Assembly: GCF_001190925.1 (NCBI RefSeq)
Contig: NZ_CP011072.1
Location: forward strand, 4,588,001-4,652,000
Direction: 5' to 3'
DNA from: Azoarcus sp. CIB
Lineage (GTDB): Bacteria > Pseudomonadota > Gammaproteobacteria > Burkholderiales > Rhodocyclaceae
DNA: 64,000 nucleotides
This document shows positions 24,900 through 33,735 of this stretch, piece after piece. The position numbers and the translations under genes were made by a program. The notes below the pieces were generated by a model. It had not been told where the DNA came from, did no database searches, and worked only from the letters and a program-made list of their open reading frames with translations. Each line of letters opens with the position of its first letter. The first letter of the stretch is position 1.

Positions 24900-26039
24900 A
24901 TGCAACGCCGCATCGCCCACCTCGACATGGACGCCTTCTTCGCGTCCGTCGAACTCCTGCGCTACCCGCAACTCGCCGGCCTCCCGGTCGTCGTCGGCGG
25001 ACGGCGCGGCACGCTCGCGGGAGACAGGCTCGAGGACTTCCCCCGCCTGCGCGACTACGTCGGCCGCGGCGTCGCCACCACCGCGACCTACCCCGCCCGC
25101 GCGCTGGGCGTGCATTCGGGCATCGGTCTGATGAAGGCTGCGGCGCTCGCCCCCGACGCCATCCTGCTACCGGCCAACTTCGACGACTACATCCGCTACT
25201 CGCGCCTCTTCAAGGCCGCGGTCGCCGAGATCGCGCCGCTGATCGAGGATCGCGGCATCGACGAGATCTACATCGACCTCACCGAGGTGCCGGGCGAAAC
25301 CGTCGAACTCGCCCAGCGCATCAAGGACGCCGTGCGCACCGCGACCGGGCTGTCGTGCTCCATCGGCGTCACGCCCAACAAGCTGCTTTCGAAGATCGCT
25401 TCCGACCTGCAGAAGCCCGATGGCCTCACGGTGCTCGACTACGCCGACATCCCCACGCGCATCTGGCCGCTCGCCGCGCGCAAGATCAACGGCATCGGCC
25501 CGCGCGCCGGCGAAAAGCTCGACGCGCTGGGCATCCACACCATCGGCGAACTCGCCGCCGCGGCGCCGGAAAAATTGATTGAGGAATTCGGTCAGCACTA
25601 CGGCCACTGGCTCACCGAAGTCGCACACGGCCGCGACGAGCGTCCGGTCGTGATGGAGCGCGAAACCAAGTCGATCAGCCGCGAAACCACCTTCGAGCGC
25701 GACCTCGACGTGCGCGCCGACCGCGACACGCTCACCGACATCCTCGTGAAACTGTGCGACCGCGTCGCCGGCGACCTCAAGCGCAAGGGCTATGTCGGGC
25801 GCACGATAGGCCTCAAGCTGCGCTACGACGACTTCCGCACCGTGACGCGCGACATCACGATCGAACAGGCGACCGACGACGCGACGACGATCCTCGCCGC
25901 GGTGCGCAGCTGCCTCAAGCGCGTGCCGCTCGACCGCCGCCTGCGCCTGCTGGGCGTGCGCGTCGGCACCCTGCTGCCGCCCGGAGAGGCCGGCCCGCGC
26001 CCGCCGCTGCCGGGCGAGAACCTTCGCCTGTTCGATTGA
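24900..26039 (+). CDS. dinB: DNA polymerase IV (Y-family)
   Basis: A 379-residue translesion polymerase. Catalytic acidic residues lie in HLDMDAFFASVE at the start and RGIDEIYIDLTE near residue 118. Thumb helix-hairpin-helix motifs (INGIGPRAGEKLDALGI) and the little-finger domain follow. Between VVVGGRRG and TTATYPARALGVHSG there is a ~20-residue insert not present in E. coli DinB but seen in a betaproteobacterial subgroup. No LexA box is evident upstream. Confidence 0.92.
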   Translation: MQRRIAHLDMDAFFASVELLRYPQLAGLPVVVGGRRGTLAGDRLEDFPRLRDYVGRGVATTATYPARALGVHSGIGLMKAAALAPDAILLPANFDDYIRYSRLFKAAVAEIAPLIEDRGIDEIYIDLTEVPGETVELAQRIKDAVRTATGLSCSIGVTPNKLLSKIASDLQKPDGLTVLDYADIPTRIWPLAARKINGIGPRAGEKLDALGIHTIGELAAAAPEKLIEEFGQHYGHWLTEVAHGRDERPVVMERETKSISRETTFERDLDVRADRDTLTDILVKLCDRVAGDLKRKGYVGRTIGLKLRYDDFRTVTRDITIEQATDDATTILAAVRSCLKRVPLDRRLRLLGVRVGTLLPPGEAGPRPPLPGENLRLFD

Positions 26040-26042
26040 GAC

Positions 26043-26085
26043 CCGCCGGCATGGGCTCGGCCCCGCGTTGCCGAGCCCCCGCCGG
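26043..26085. terminator. Strong hairpin between convergent dinB and DUF945 genes
   Basis: GGGCTCGGC (26053-26061) pairs with GCCGAGCCC (26070-26078), and flanking GCCGGC/GCCGG pieces extend the stem. There is no T tract in either direction, so it may slow polymerase or protect 3' ends rather than terminate efficiently. Confidence 0.45.
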
Positions 26086-26093
26086 CCGGGCGC

Positions 26094-27539
26094 TTAGCGT
26101 TGCGCCATCAGCGAGAAGGGATCGACGAGCGTGCCGTTGACCTTCAGCTGCCCGCCCTTGTACTCGAGCGACGACTTCACGATGCCCGCTTCGCGCTGCA
26201 ACAGCCCCTGTGCGGCGTAGCCCGAGAGCAGCATCTCCATCGACTGCGCGTCGACCTGGAGATCCTGCGACGACGCCGCGCCGAGCCCCTGCAAGTCCGT
26301 CAGCAGCCGCTCGGGAATCGACATGCGCCCACTCAGCTCCAGCTTGGCCATGAGCGCCAGCGGATTGCCCAGATCTTCCGGCTGAAGATCGTTGCCCCGC
26401 AGGCGCGCCGCGACCTCGGCCTCGCCGTACGGGCTGCTGAAACTGACGCGATCCAGGCTGAACTCCGGCCCCTGCGCGAGCAAGGCCTTGGCCGGGCGCT
26501 CCATCGCGGCGAGCATCGCCTCGCCCTGCGCCTGCGGTGAGGACGCGGCGACATCCCCGCGGTATACCCCCATCACGGCGCGGCTCAGGTCCGCGAGACT
26601 GCGCGCATGCATGTGATTGAAACTGAGGTCGTAGTGCGCCGGCCCGAAGTTGCGATTGCCCACCTGCACGACCTCGGCCGCCATCTTCGCGTTGATGTCG
26701 ACGAATTCGCCCTTCACGGGGACATTCACGTCGTAGGTCAGCCGCTTGAGCTGCATCGGGGCCACGGCTCCGCCCTGCTCGCCCGAGGCACCCTGCGGAA
26801 CGAGTTTCAGCTCCGCCAGGGCGAACTTCTGCGTTCCGGCGAACAGGAAGGGCTCGTTGTCGAAAATGTGCCGCTGATCGACCTCCATGTGCAGGCCGGT
26901 CGCCGTCAGCCGCGAGCTGCCGTCTTCGATCTGCAGCCCCGGGACATCACCACGCAGCCGGTAATCGCGCAGGTCGCGGCCGAAGTCGACGGTCGCCGTG
27001 AGCCCTTGCCACGTCAGGCGCATGACCGCGCCGTTCTCGTCGTTCTGCTCGGCGACGAATTCGGGAATCTTCAGCGTGGCCGTGCCGCCGCCGGTGAAGC
27101 CATACACGGTGTTGAGCTCGAAGGGCTTGCGGTCGCCGAAGAGACGCGCGACCACCGCGCGGGCGGAGTCGTCGAGCACCAGTTCGGTGTCCGACACCGC
27201 CGCGGCGACCGTCGTCATGCCGGGGAAAGGTCCGTGGACGATTTCCGAACGCAGCGTGAAACGCACGGGCTCGACCGGCAGGGAAAGCAGCCCGTCGCCC
27301 GACGCTTCCGCCGCATCGCGCAGCAGTTCACCGTTGAGCTCGAACGTCACTGTCTCCGTCGAACGATACCAGCCGCGATCGAACTCGCGCGCGACGATCC
27401 GGAAGTGGGGCAGCTCGCCGAGCTTGCTGTACTGCGCATCGAGCGCGGTTTCGATCTGCTTGCCGAACACCCACGACGACGCGGGCAATGCCAGGCCCAA
27501 CGCGGCCACGGCGACGACGATTCTGACGGGCTTGTTCAT
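26094..27539 (-). CDS. YdgA-like DUF945 family protein
   Basis: A 481-residue protein matching the DUF945/YdgA family. It has an N-terminal hydrophobic segment (RIVVAVAALGLALPASSWVFG) that is a signal anchor, then a long beta-rich region likely in the periplasm. The start at 27539 (MNKPVRIVVA) is chosen because the anchor begins there; the frame extends further upstream without support. Function is unknown. It is the last gene before dinB and is preceded by a perfect 15-bp hairpin in its leader. Confidence 0.78.
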   Translation of the reverse strand: MNKPVRIVVAVAALGLALPASSWVFGKQIETALDAQYSKLGELPHFRIVAREFDRGWYRSTETVTFELNGELLRDAAEASGDGLLSLPVEPVRFTLRSEIVHGPFPGMTTVAAAVSDTELVLDDSARAVVARLFGDRKPFELNTVYGFTGGGTATLKIPEFVAEQNDENGAVMRLTWQGLTATVDFGRDLRDYRLRGDVPGLQIEDGSSRLTATGLHMEVDQRHIFDNEPFLFAGTQKFALAELKLVPQGASGEQGGAVAPMQLKRLTYDVNVPVKGEFVDINAKMAAEVVQVGNRNFGPAHYDLSFNHMHARSLADLSRAVMGVYRGDVAASSPQAQGEAMLAAMERPAKALLAQGPEFSLDRVSFSSPYGEAEVAARLRGNDLQPEDLGNPLALMAKLELSGRMSIPERLLTDLQGLGAASSQDLQVDAQSMEMLLSGYAAQGLLQREAGIVKSSLEYKGGQLKVNGTLVDPFSLMAQR

Positions 27540-27557
27540 GTGTGCGGGACTTCGTGA

Positions 27558-27593
27558 CAGGAGGGTGCCCGCGGGTCTGCGGGCACCCTCCTG
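27558..27593 (-). promoter_or_regulatory. Perfect 15-bp hairpin upstream of DUF945 gene
   Basis: CAGGAGGGTGCCCGC (27558-27572) and its exact complement (27579-27593) enclose a 6-base loop, 18 bases before the DUF945 ATG. Without a T tract it is not an obvious terminator for the upstream CoA-transferase gene. As part of the leader it could affect translation or mRNA stability. Confidence 0.5.
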
Positions 27594-27755
27594 TCCGTCC
27601 CGCTCACGCACCCGGCCGGTCAGGCGGGCACGCAATCCGGTGCGGGCAGGCAGAAACGCAGAGCCGGCAGCGGGCCGGGCTTGTCATGTTATATGCAAAT
27701 CCGTGCCCGGAAAATGCCTTTATCATTCAAGCAGCCACTGGCGACCGGCGCCGCC

Positions 27756-29267
27756 TTACATCCGCTCGCCGCGCAGCGCGCGCAGGTGCCAGCCGAACAC
27801 TTCCTCGAGCAGGTGCGGCGTCTGCTTGCCGGGCGAGAACTGCAGCGCGCGCTTGTAATAGTCCGACAGCGCCGGGCGGAAGTTCGGGTGCGCGCAGTTC
27901 TCGATGATCGCCTTCGCGCGCTGCTTGGGCGACAGTCCGCGCAGGTCGGCGAGCCCCTGCTCGGTGACCAGCACCTGCACGTCGTGCTCGGTATGGTCCA
28001 CGTGCGAGGCCATCGGCACGATGCACGAGATCGCGCCGTTCTTCGCCTGCGACGGCGTCATGAAGATCGACAGGTACGCGTTGCGCGCGAAGTCGCCCGA
28101 GCCGCCGATACCGTTCATGATCTGCGAGCCCATCACGTGCGTCGAATTGACGTTGCCGTAGATGTCGGCCTCGATCATGCCGTTCATCGCGATCACGCCC
28201 AGGCGGCGGATCACTTCCGGGTGGTTGCTGATCTCCTGCGGGCGCAGGATGATGCGCTCGCGGTAGCGCGCGAGATCCGCGTTCAGCTCCGCCAGCGCCT
28301 CGTTGCTCAGCGAGAACGCCGTCGCCGACGCGCTCGCGAGCTTGCCGGATTTCAGCATCTCCAGCATGCCGTCCTGCAGCACCTCGGTATAAGCGGTCAG
28401 GTTCTCGAACGGCCCCTCGTTGAGGCCCGCCATCACCGCGTTCGCGATGTTGCCCACGCCCGACTGCAGCGGCAGCAGCTCGCGCGGCAGACGACCTTTC
28501 TTCACCTCGTACTGCAAGAATTCCAGGATGTGGCCGGCGATCTTCTTCGAGCTCTCGTCCGGCGGCGAGAACGCCGAGTTGCGGTCCGGCGCGTGCGTCT
28601 CGACGACCGCGATCACCTTCTCCGGGTCGCAACGCAGGTAGGGCTCGCCGATGCGGTCCGAACTGCGCACGAGCGGGATCGGCTGGCGGTTCGGCGGCAG
28701 CTGCGTGCCGTACCAGATGTCGTGCATGCCTTCGAGCTGGCTGCTCTGCCACGAATTGACCTCGAGGATCACCTTGTCGGCCTGGTCCAGCCAGGTCTTG
28801 TTGTTGCCGATCGACGACGACGGGATCAGGCGCCCGTCCTCGAGGATGCCGGCGACCTCGACCACCGCGACGTCGAGCTTGCCGAGGAAACCGAACCACA
28901 CGAACTGCGCGACGTGCGACAGGTGGATGTCGATGTACTCCATCTCGCCGGCATTGATGCGCTTGCGGCAGGTCGGATCCGACTGGTAGGGCAGGCGCAT
29001 CTCGATGCCGTCGACCATCGCCAGCGCGCCATCGAGGTCGGGCGCGGTCGAGGCACCCGTCCACACGCCGATCTTGAAGCGCTTGCCGTTCACGTTCGCG
29101 TCCATGATGCGTTTGGCGAGCGCCGACGGCACGGCTTTCGGGTAGCCCGCGCCGGTGAAGCCGCTCATGCCCACGTTCATGCCCGACTGGATCAGGCTCG
29201 CCGCCTCGTTGGCGGACATGACCTTGCTGCGCAGCGCCGCACAATGGATGCGGTTTTCTTTGTTCAT
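27756..29267 (-). CDS. Succinyl-CoA:acetate CoA-transferase / acetyl-CoA hydrolase (Cat1/AarC type)
   Basis: A 503-residue class I CoA-transferase of the Cat1/AarC group. The active-site glutamate is in NGMIEADIYGNVNSTHVMGS, followed by the family signature MNGIGGSGDFARNAYLS. Such enzymes move CoA between succinyl-CoA and acetate and can act as a bypass of acetate activation or of succinyl-CoA synthetase. The start at 29267 fits family N-termini. It is distinct from the shorter transferase at 23332 and is divergent from a GcvA-type regulator that may control it. Confidence 0.9.
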   Translation of the reverse strand: MNKENRIHCAALRSKVMSANEAASLIQSGMNVGMSGFTGAGYPKAVPSALAKRIMDANVNGKRFKIGVWTGASTAPDLDGALAMVDGIEMRLPYQSDPTCRKRINAGEMEYIDIHLSHVAQFVWFGFLGKLDVAVVEVAGILEDGRLIPSSSIGNNKTWLDQADKVILEVNSWQSSQLEGMHDIWYGTQLPPNRQPIPLVRSSDRIGEPYLRCDPEKVIAVVETHAPDRNSAFSPPDESSKKIAGHILEFLQYEVKKGRLPRELLPLQSGVGNIANAVMAGLNEGPFENLTAYTEVLQDGMLEMLKSGKLASASATAFSLSNEALAELNADLARYRERIILRPQEISNHPEVIRRLGVIAMNGMIEADIYGNVNSTHVMGSQIMNGIGGSGDFARNAYLSIFMTPSQAKNGAISCIVPMASHVDHTEHDVQVLVTEQGLADLRGLSPKQRAKAIIENCAHPNFRPALSDYYKRALQFSPGKQTPHLLEEVFGWHLRALRGERM

Positions 29268-29592
29268 GTGACTCACGACTCCACGAAAACGGGACGCCGA
29301 CATTCCGGCGCAAACGACCGCCCGGGGAAGGAGTCCGCAAACCTGACCTGCATGGAATCCGGTGCCGGAACGGCATGGCCAAGGCGCGGCGCTGGAAGCG
29401 GCCGCGCAAGCAATGCGCGCCACCGGTAACCCGATGGCGCGCATTCCGATCAATCGACGATTCCCGGCGGTGAAGGAGGGAGGAGGACCGCCGGACACCA
29501 CGATGGATGTGAAGCGCAGTCTAGGCAGCGGCTGGCCCGGCGACAAACGACGGTTTATGATGCAACGGATTAGAAGAACTTAACTATCGACG
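29268..29592. other. Divergent control region with an 11-bp inverted repeat
   Basis: 325 bases between the Cat1-type transferase and the LysR-type regulator hold no supported gene. AATGCGCGCCA (29412-29422) and TGGCGCGCATT (29435-29445) are a perfect inverted repeat around 12 bases. The region near 29555-29592 is AT-richer and probably holds the regulator promoter. The inverted repeat is a candidate regulator site, though its GC-rich arms are unlike typical T-N11-A boxes. Confidence 0.4.
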
Positions 29593-30552
29593 ATGAGCTA
29601 CCGCCTGCCCGGCCTCGCCCTGCTGCGCACCTTCGAAGCCGCCGCGCGCCACCTGAGCTTCAAGCAGGCCGCAGCCGAGCTGTGCGTGACCCCCGCGGCC
29701 GTCAGCCAGCAGATCAAGGCGCTGGAAGACTGGCTCGGCGTGCCCTTGTTCCGCCGCATGACGCGCGCGCTGGCGCTCACCGAGCACGGCCACGCGATGC
29801 AGCCCAAGGTGCGCGAAGGCTTCGACTGCTTCGCCGCGGCCATCGAGAGCACGCGCCAGGCGGTCGCCGGTCCGCTCACGGTGATCGCGCCGCCCTCCTT
29901 CGCGAGCCACTGGCTGGTGCCCCACCTCGCCGGCTTCACCCGCGCGCACCCGGAAGTCTCACTGCAGCTGTCGAGCACCGCCGACACCGTGGACCGCCGC
30001 GGCCAGGCGGCCGTCGTCGCCGCGCTCGCCGTCGACCCGCGCGACGCCGAGAGCAAGGTCGCCATCCTGTACGGCACCGGCAGCTATCCCGGCCATGTCA
30101 TCGACCGCCTCTTCGCCCCGGACTACGTCCCGGTGTGCGCGCCCGCGCTGCTGCGCGGCGACAACGCGCTGCGCACGCCGGCCGACCTCGCGCGCCACGT
30201 GCTGATCCACGACGACACCCTGCGCGACGCCGGCCCCGGCATCGCGCGCTCCGGCTGGGGGCTGTGGCTGGAGCGCGCGGGCGTCGCGGGCGTCGATCCG
30301 GCCCGCGGCCCGCGCTTCGCCAACGCCGCGCTGGCGCTCTCCGCGGTGCTCGCCGGCCAGGGCGTCACGCTCGCGTCGCGTTCGCTGATCGAATCGCGGG
30401 TGGCCGAAGGCAGCCTCGCGATCCCCTTCGACATACCGCTGCCCTCACCCTTCGCCTATTATCTGGTCATGCACGAGGCGATCGCGCGGCGCCCGGCCGT
30501 CGCCGCCTTCCGCACCTGGCTCACGGCCGAAGCCGCGGCCCAGGCCGCCTGA
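29593..30552 (+). CDS. LysR-family regulator, GcvA type
   Basis: A 319-residue LysR-type transcription factor. The N-terminal winged helix-turn-helix reads LRTFEAAARHLSFKQAAAEL, then CVTPAAVSQQIKALEDWLG, the GcvA-like subgroup. Residues ~90-300 form the effector-binding domain. By the usual logic of divergent LysR genes it may regulate the CoA-transferase on the other strand; the SDR gene 17 bases downstream may be co-transcribed. Confidence 0.9.
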   Translation: MSYRLPGLALLRTFEAAARHLSFKQAAAELCVTPAAVSQQIKALEDWLGVPLFRRMTRALALTEHGHAMQPKVREGFDCFAAAIESTRQAVAGPLTVIAPPSFASHWLVPHLAGFTRAHPEVSLQLSSTADTVDRRGQAAVVAALAVDPRDAESKVAILYGTGSYPGHVIDRLFAPDYVPVCAPALLRGDNALRTPADLARHVLIHDDTLRDAGPGIARSGWGLWLERAGVAGVDPARGPRFANAALALSAVLAGQGVTLASRSLIESRVAEGSLAIPFDIPLPSPFAYYLVMHEAIARRPAVAAFRTWLTAEAAAQAA

Positions 30553-30568
30553 CCCGAGCACAGCGACA

Positions 30569-31303
30569 ATGAAAGCGATCCTCACCGGACACACCCAAGG
30601 ACTCGGCGCCGCGATCGCCGAAGAGCTCCTCGCCCGCACCATCCCCGTGCTGGGCCTCGCACGGCACGCAAACGACGCCCTCGCCGAGCGCTATCCCGAC
30701 GACCTCTCGCAGGTGCGCATCGACCTCGCCGACACCGACGTCGTCACGGACTGGCTCGCCGGCGAGACGCTGCGCAGCTTCCTCGCCAACTGCTCGCAGG
30801 CGCTGCTCATCAACAACGCCGGCATGCTGCAGCCGGTCGGCCAGCTCGACGTCCTGCCGCCGGAAGCGATCGCGCGTGCCATCGCGCTCAACACCGCGAC
30901 CCCGCTGATGCTCGCCAGCGCCTTCACCGCCGCCAGCACCGAGGTCGCGGACCGGCGCATCCTGCATGTATCCAGCGGCGCCGCGCGCAGCGCCTATGCC
31001 GGATGGAGCGTGTATTGCGCCTCCAAGGCCGCGCTCGACCAGCACGCGCGCGCTGCCGCGATGGACGGCACGCCCGGCCTGAGCATCTGCAGCCTCGCCC
31101 CCGGCGTGGTCGATACCGCGATGCAGGCCGAAATCCGCGCGATCTCCGAAGACCGCTTCCCCGTGCGCGCACGCTTCGAAGCGCTCAAGCGCGATGGCGC
31201 CCTCGCCCGCCCCGACGAATGCGCGTTCCGGCTCGTGAACTACCTGCTCGGCGACGAATTCGGCCAGGCCGCGACGGCCGACCTGCGCCAGCTCGCACCC
31301 TGA
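30569..31303 (+). CDS. SDR family NAD(P)-dependent oxidoreductase
   Basis: A 244-residue short-chain dehydrogenase. The cofactor motif is [16 protein letters not shown] at the N-terminus (a variant of TGxxxGxG), INNAGML follows, and the catalytic YxxxK is in [11 protein letters not shown] with the upstream serine in HVSSGA. The sequence resembles the sepiapterin-reductase or benzil-reductase-like group, but the substrate is not determined. Confidence 0.85.
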   Translation: MKAILTGHTQGLGAAIAEELLARTIPVLGLARHANDALAERYPDDLSQVRIDLADTDVVTDWLAGETLRSFLANCSQALLINNAGMLQPVGQLDVLPPEAIARAIALNTATPLMLASAFTAASTEVADRRILHVSSGAARSAYAGWSVYCASKAALDQHARAAAMDGTPGLSICSLAPGVVDTAMQAEIRAISEDRFPVRARFEALKRDGALARPDECAFRLVNYLLGDEFGQAATADLRQLAP

Positions 31304-31331
31304 CCCCTCTTTCACTGCACAGGAATACGCC

Positions 31332-31652
31332 ATGCTGATGACCACCACGCCCACCGTCGAAGGCAGGACCATCCGCGCCTACCACGGCGTCGTCACCGGG
31401 GAAGCCATCATCGGCGCGAACTTCCTGAAGGACATGTTCGCCGCCGTGCGCGATTTCGTCGGCGGACGCTCGGGCGCCTACGAGAAGACGCTGCGCTCGG
31501 CGCGCGAGACCGCTTTCGAGGAAATGGCCGAAGCCGCGGAAAAACTGGGCGCCAACGCCATCGTCGGCATCGACCTCGACTACGAGGTCCTCGGCGAGAA
31601 CAACGGCATGCTGATGGTGGCCGTCAGCGGCACCGCCGTGACGATCGTGTAA
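31332..31652 (+). CDS. YbjQ-family (UPF0145) protein
   Basis: A 106-residue protein of the YbjQ/UPF0145 family. [19 protein letters not shown] near the start and [16 protein letters not shown] near the end are family hallmarks. The family forms small oligomeric beta-alpha folds; its role is not established despite an older label as heavy-metal binding, and no metal-binding cysteines are visible here. Confidence 0.88.
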   Translation: MLMTTTPTVEGRTIRAYHGVVTGEAIIGANFLKDMFAAVRDFVGGRSGAYEKTLRSARETAFEEMAEAAEKLGANAIVGIDLDYEVLGENNGMLMVAVSGTAVTIV

Positions 31653-31683
31653 CCGCACCGGCAGGCGCGGACGTAGCCTTACC

Positions 31684-31758
31684 GTGGGAGCGGCTTCAGC
31701 CGCGAATCGGCGTCGAACGAAGCCGCGCGGCTCAATTCGCGGCTGAAGCCGCTCCTAC
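31684..31758. repeat. GTGGGAGCGGCTTCAGCCGC inverted repeat pair
   Basis: GTGGGAGCGGCTTCAGCCGC opens the element, and its reverse (GCGGCTGAAGCCGCTCCTAC) closes it after a ~35-base centre. It lies between the convergent ybjQ-like and lysE-like genes. A half copy occurs at 6584. The family is a common REP-like intergenic palindrome. Confidence 0.75.
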
Positions 31759-31789
31759 AAGGAAAACAGCTCAGCCCCCATCCATACCC

Positions 31790-32416
31790 TCAGCGCTCGG
31801 CCAGCACCAGCCGCGCCGCGAGCCCCAGGAACACCAACCCCGCCGACTTGTTCAGCACGCGCCGCGCGGTCGCCGAACTGCGCAGGCGCTGTCCGATCGA
31901 CGCCGCGAAGAGCGCGATCGCGCCGAAGGTCAGCAGCGTCGCGACGATGAACACGAAGCCCAGCCACATCACCTGCAGCGCCACCGGCGCCGCGCCGGCT
32001 TCGACGAACTGCGGCAGGAAGGCGAGGAAGAACAGGATCACCTTCGGGTTGGTCAGGTTCATGACGATCCCACGCACATACATGCGCCAGCCGTCCGGCG
32101 CCACCTCGCCGACGGCCGGATCGCCCCCGTCGGGCGCAGTCAGCACCTGCCACGCAAGCCACGCCAGATAGGCGGCACCGACGAATTTCAGCACCGTGAA
32201 AGCCGTTGGCGACGCCGCGAACACCGCCGCCAGGCCCACGGCGACCGCCGCGGTGTGCCCCAACAGGCCCGTGCACAGCCCCAGAACGACCAGCATCCCT
32301 GCCCTGCGTCCGCGCATCGCCGACTGCATCAGCACGAACAGGTTGTCCGGGCCCGGCGCCGCGCCGAGCAACACCGACACGGCAAAGAACGCGAGGGTGG
32401 TTTCGACCGAGGTCAT
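31790..32416 (-). CDS. LysE/RhtB-family amino acid exporter
   Basis: A 208-residue inner-membrane protein with six hydrophobic segments. The family motif LLGAAPGPDNLFVLMQSAM is at residues ~15-33, and NLTNPKVILFFLAFLPQF is mid-protein. Members export amino acids such as lysine, threonine or homoserine lactone; the substrate here is not evident. The ATG at 32416 is preferred to an in-frame TTG six codons upstream. Confidence 0.9.
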   Translation of the reverse strand: MTSVETTLAFFAVSVLLGAAPGPDNLFVLMQSAMRGRRAGMLVVLGLCTGLLGHTAAVAVGLAAVFAASPTAFTVLKFVGAAYLAWLAWQVLTAPDGGDPAVGEVAPDGWRMYVRGIVMNLTNPKVILFFLAFLPQFVEAGAAPVALQVMWLGFVFIVATLLTFGAIALFAASIGQRLRSSATARRVLNKSAGLVFLGLAARLVLAER

Positions 32417-32465
32417 GGCCGTTCGGCCCGCCAAGATGCCGGCCGGGATCCGGACGCGCCGGCGC

Positions 32466-33113
32466 TCACAGCAGCCCGGCCACGATGCGCGGCGCCGTGG
32501 CCGCGAGGTTCTCGGCGCTGCGCACCTCGGGGAAGCGCTGCCGCGCCCGCCGCCCGTTCACGGCGTAATCGACGCCGAAGCAGTCCATCCCGAGCAGATG
32601 CGTACCGGCCGGCACGCTGCCGGCGAGTTGCTGCAGCAGATCCGCCTCCGTCGCTTCCGGCAGCACGGGCAGCCCGGCCCAGCGCTCGTCCTCGATCCAG
32701 CCCATCTTTCCCGGGCCGCCGATATAGCGGATGCGCTTCGGCTGCAGGCGGAAGAAGGCGAAATCGAGTTCCAGGTACTGCTTCGCGTCGGGCTGATAGC
32801 GCAGGTAGCGCGCAAGCAGCTCCGCCGACGGTTCGAAGCGCTCGACGTCGCCGATCAGCGTCATGCGCACCCCGGCCTGGACGCTGCCGTTCTCGGTGCC
32901 GACCACCGAAAGACTCGCGCGCGGGTCCGCGAGCAGGTTCTTCGTGTGCTCGGCGAGCAGGCTGACGCAAAACAGCGGACGCTGTGCCGCATCCACGACA
33001 CAGGGCAGCGCCGTCGCGTAGGGGTAGCCCGCGAGCTGCGTCGAATGCGTCGCCAGCGTGGCGTGAGCGGCTTCGTGCAGCAGGTGGATGGCGGGAACGA
33101 CGGTGATCTTCAT
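32466..33113 (-). CDS. HugZ-like pyridoxamine-phosphate-oxidase-fold protein
   Basis: A 215-residue protein. Residues ~1-150 form a split-barrel FMN-binding-type domain (HEAAHATLATHS; GYPYATALPCVVD; LLADPRASLSVVG), and the C-terminal ~70 residues resemble the DUF2470-like domain of HugZ relatives (ATEADLLQQL; GMDCFGVDYAVNGRRARQRF). Known relatives bind flavin or haem and some degrade haem. The catalytic role of this one is not shown by sequence. The start at 33113 is where the conserved domain begins. Confidence 0.8.
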   Translation of the reverse strand: MKITVVPAIHLLHEAAHATLATHSTQLAGYPYATALPCVVDAAQRPLFCVSLLAEHTKNLLADPRASLSVVGTENGSVQAGVRMTLIGDVERFEPSAELLARYLRYQPDAKQYLELDFAFFRLQPKRIRYIGGPGKMGWIEDERWAGLPVLPEATEADLLQQLAGSVPAGTHLLGMDCFGVDYAVNGRRARQRFPEVRSAENLAATAPRIVAGLL

Positions 33114-33192
33114 GCCTGCCACTGTGTCGCGCCCGCCTGCCGCCGTCAATGAACAATTTCTGCTCCCGACGGAAAATCGCCGCCTTGCCCGC

Positions 33193-33594
33193 CTAGCGCT
33201 TGACCTCGAGCAACTCGACGACAAAGGTCAGCGTGCTGTTGGGCGGAATCGTCCCGGGGATCCCGCGCGCGCCATAGGCCGTCTGCGGCGGACAGGTGAT
33301 GCGCACCGCCCCGCCCGGCTTCATCAGCTGCAGCACCTCGGTCCAGCACGGAATCACGCCATTGACCGGGAATTCCGCCGGCTGCCCGCGGCCGTACGAG
33401 CTGTCGAACTCCCGCCCGTTCGCGAGCGTGCCCTGGTAATGCACGCGCACGACGTCCGTCTTGGTCGGCGCAGCGCCCGTCCCCTCCTTGTAGCGCTCCA
33501 CCGTCACGCCGGACGGCAGGGTCTCCGCCGCCGGGCCGGCAGCGTGGGCGGCTAACGAGAAACAGGCAAGTACAAGTGCGGAGAACAGGCGCAT
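33193..33594 (-). CDS. FKBP-type peptidyl-prolyl isomerase, exported
   Basis: A 133-residue protein with a signal peptide (RLFSALVLACFSLAAHA) and a single FKBP domain: VRVHYQGTLANGREFDSSYG and the C-terminal YGARGIPGTIPPNSTLTFVVELLEV are classic. It would assist folding of periplasmic proteins. The ATG at 33594 is chosen over the adjacent in-frame GTG. Confidence 0.9.
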   Translation of the reverse strand: MRLFSALVLACFSLAAHAAGPAAETLPSGVTVERYKEGTGAAPTKTDVVRVHYQGTLANGREFDSSYGRGQPAEFPVNGVIPCWTEVLQLMKPGGAVRITCPPQTAYGARGIPGTIPPNSTLTFVVELLEVKR

Positions 33595-33735
33595 CACGTG
33601 GCTCCAATTACGGCTGGCTATTCCAGCCAGTCAAAGTAGAAAACTCGACACCGGCAGCGGATCTCGCTCTGGCATCGTCCCGGCAATCATCGTCGAAAAA
33701 CGACACTTCCGTCTCGACCCGCGTACACGACCGCG

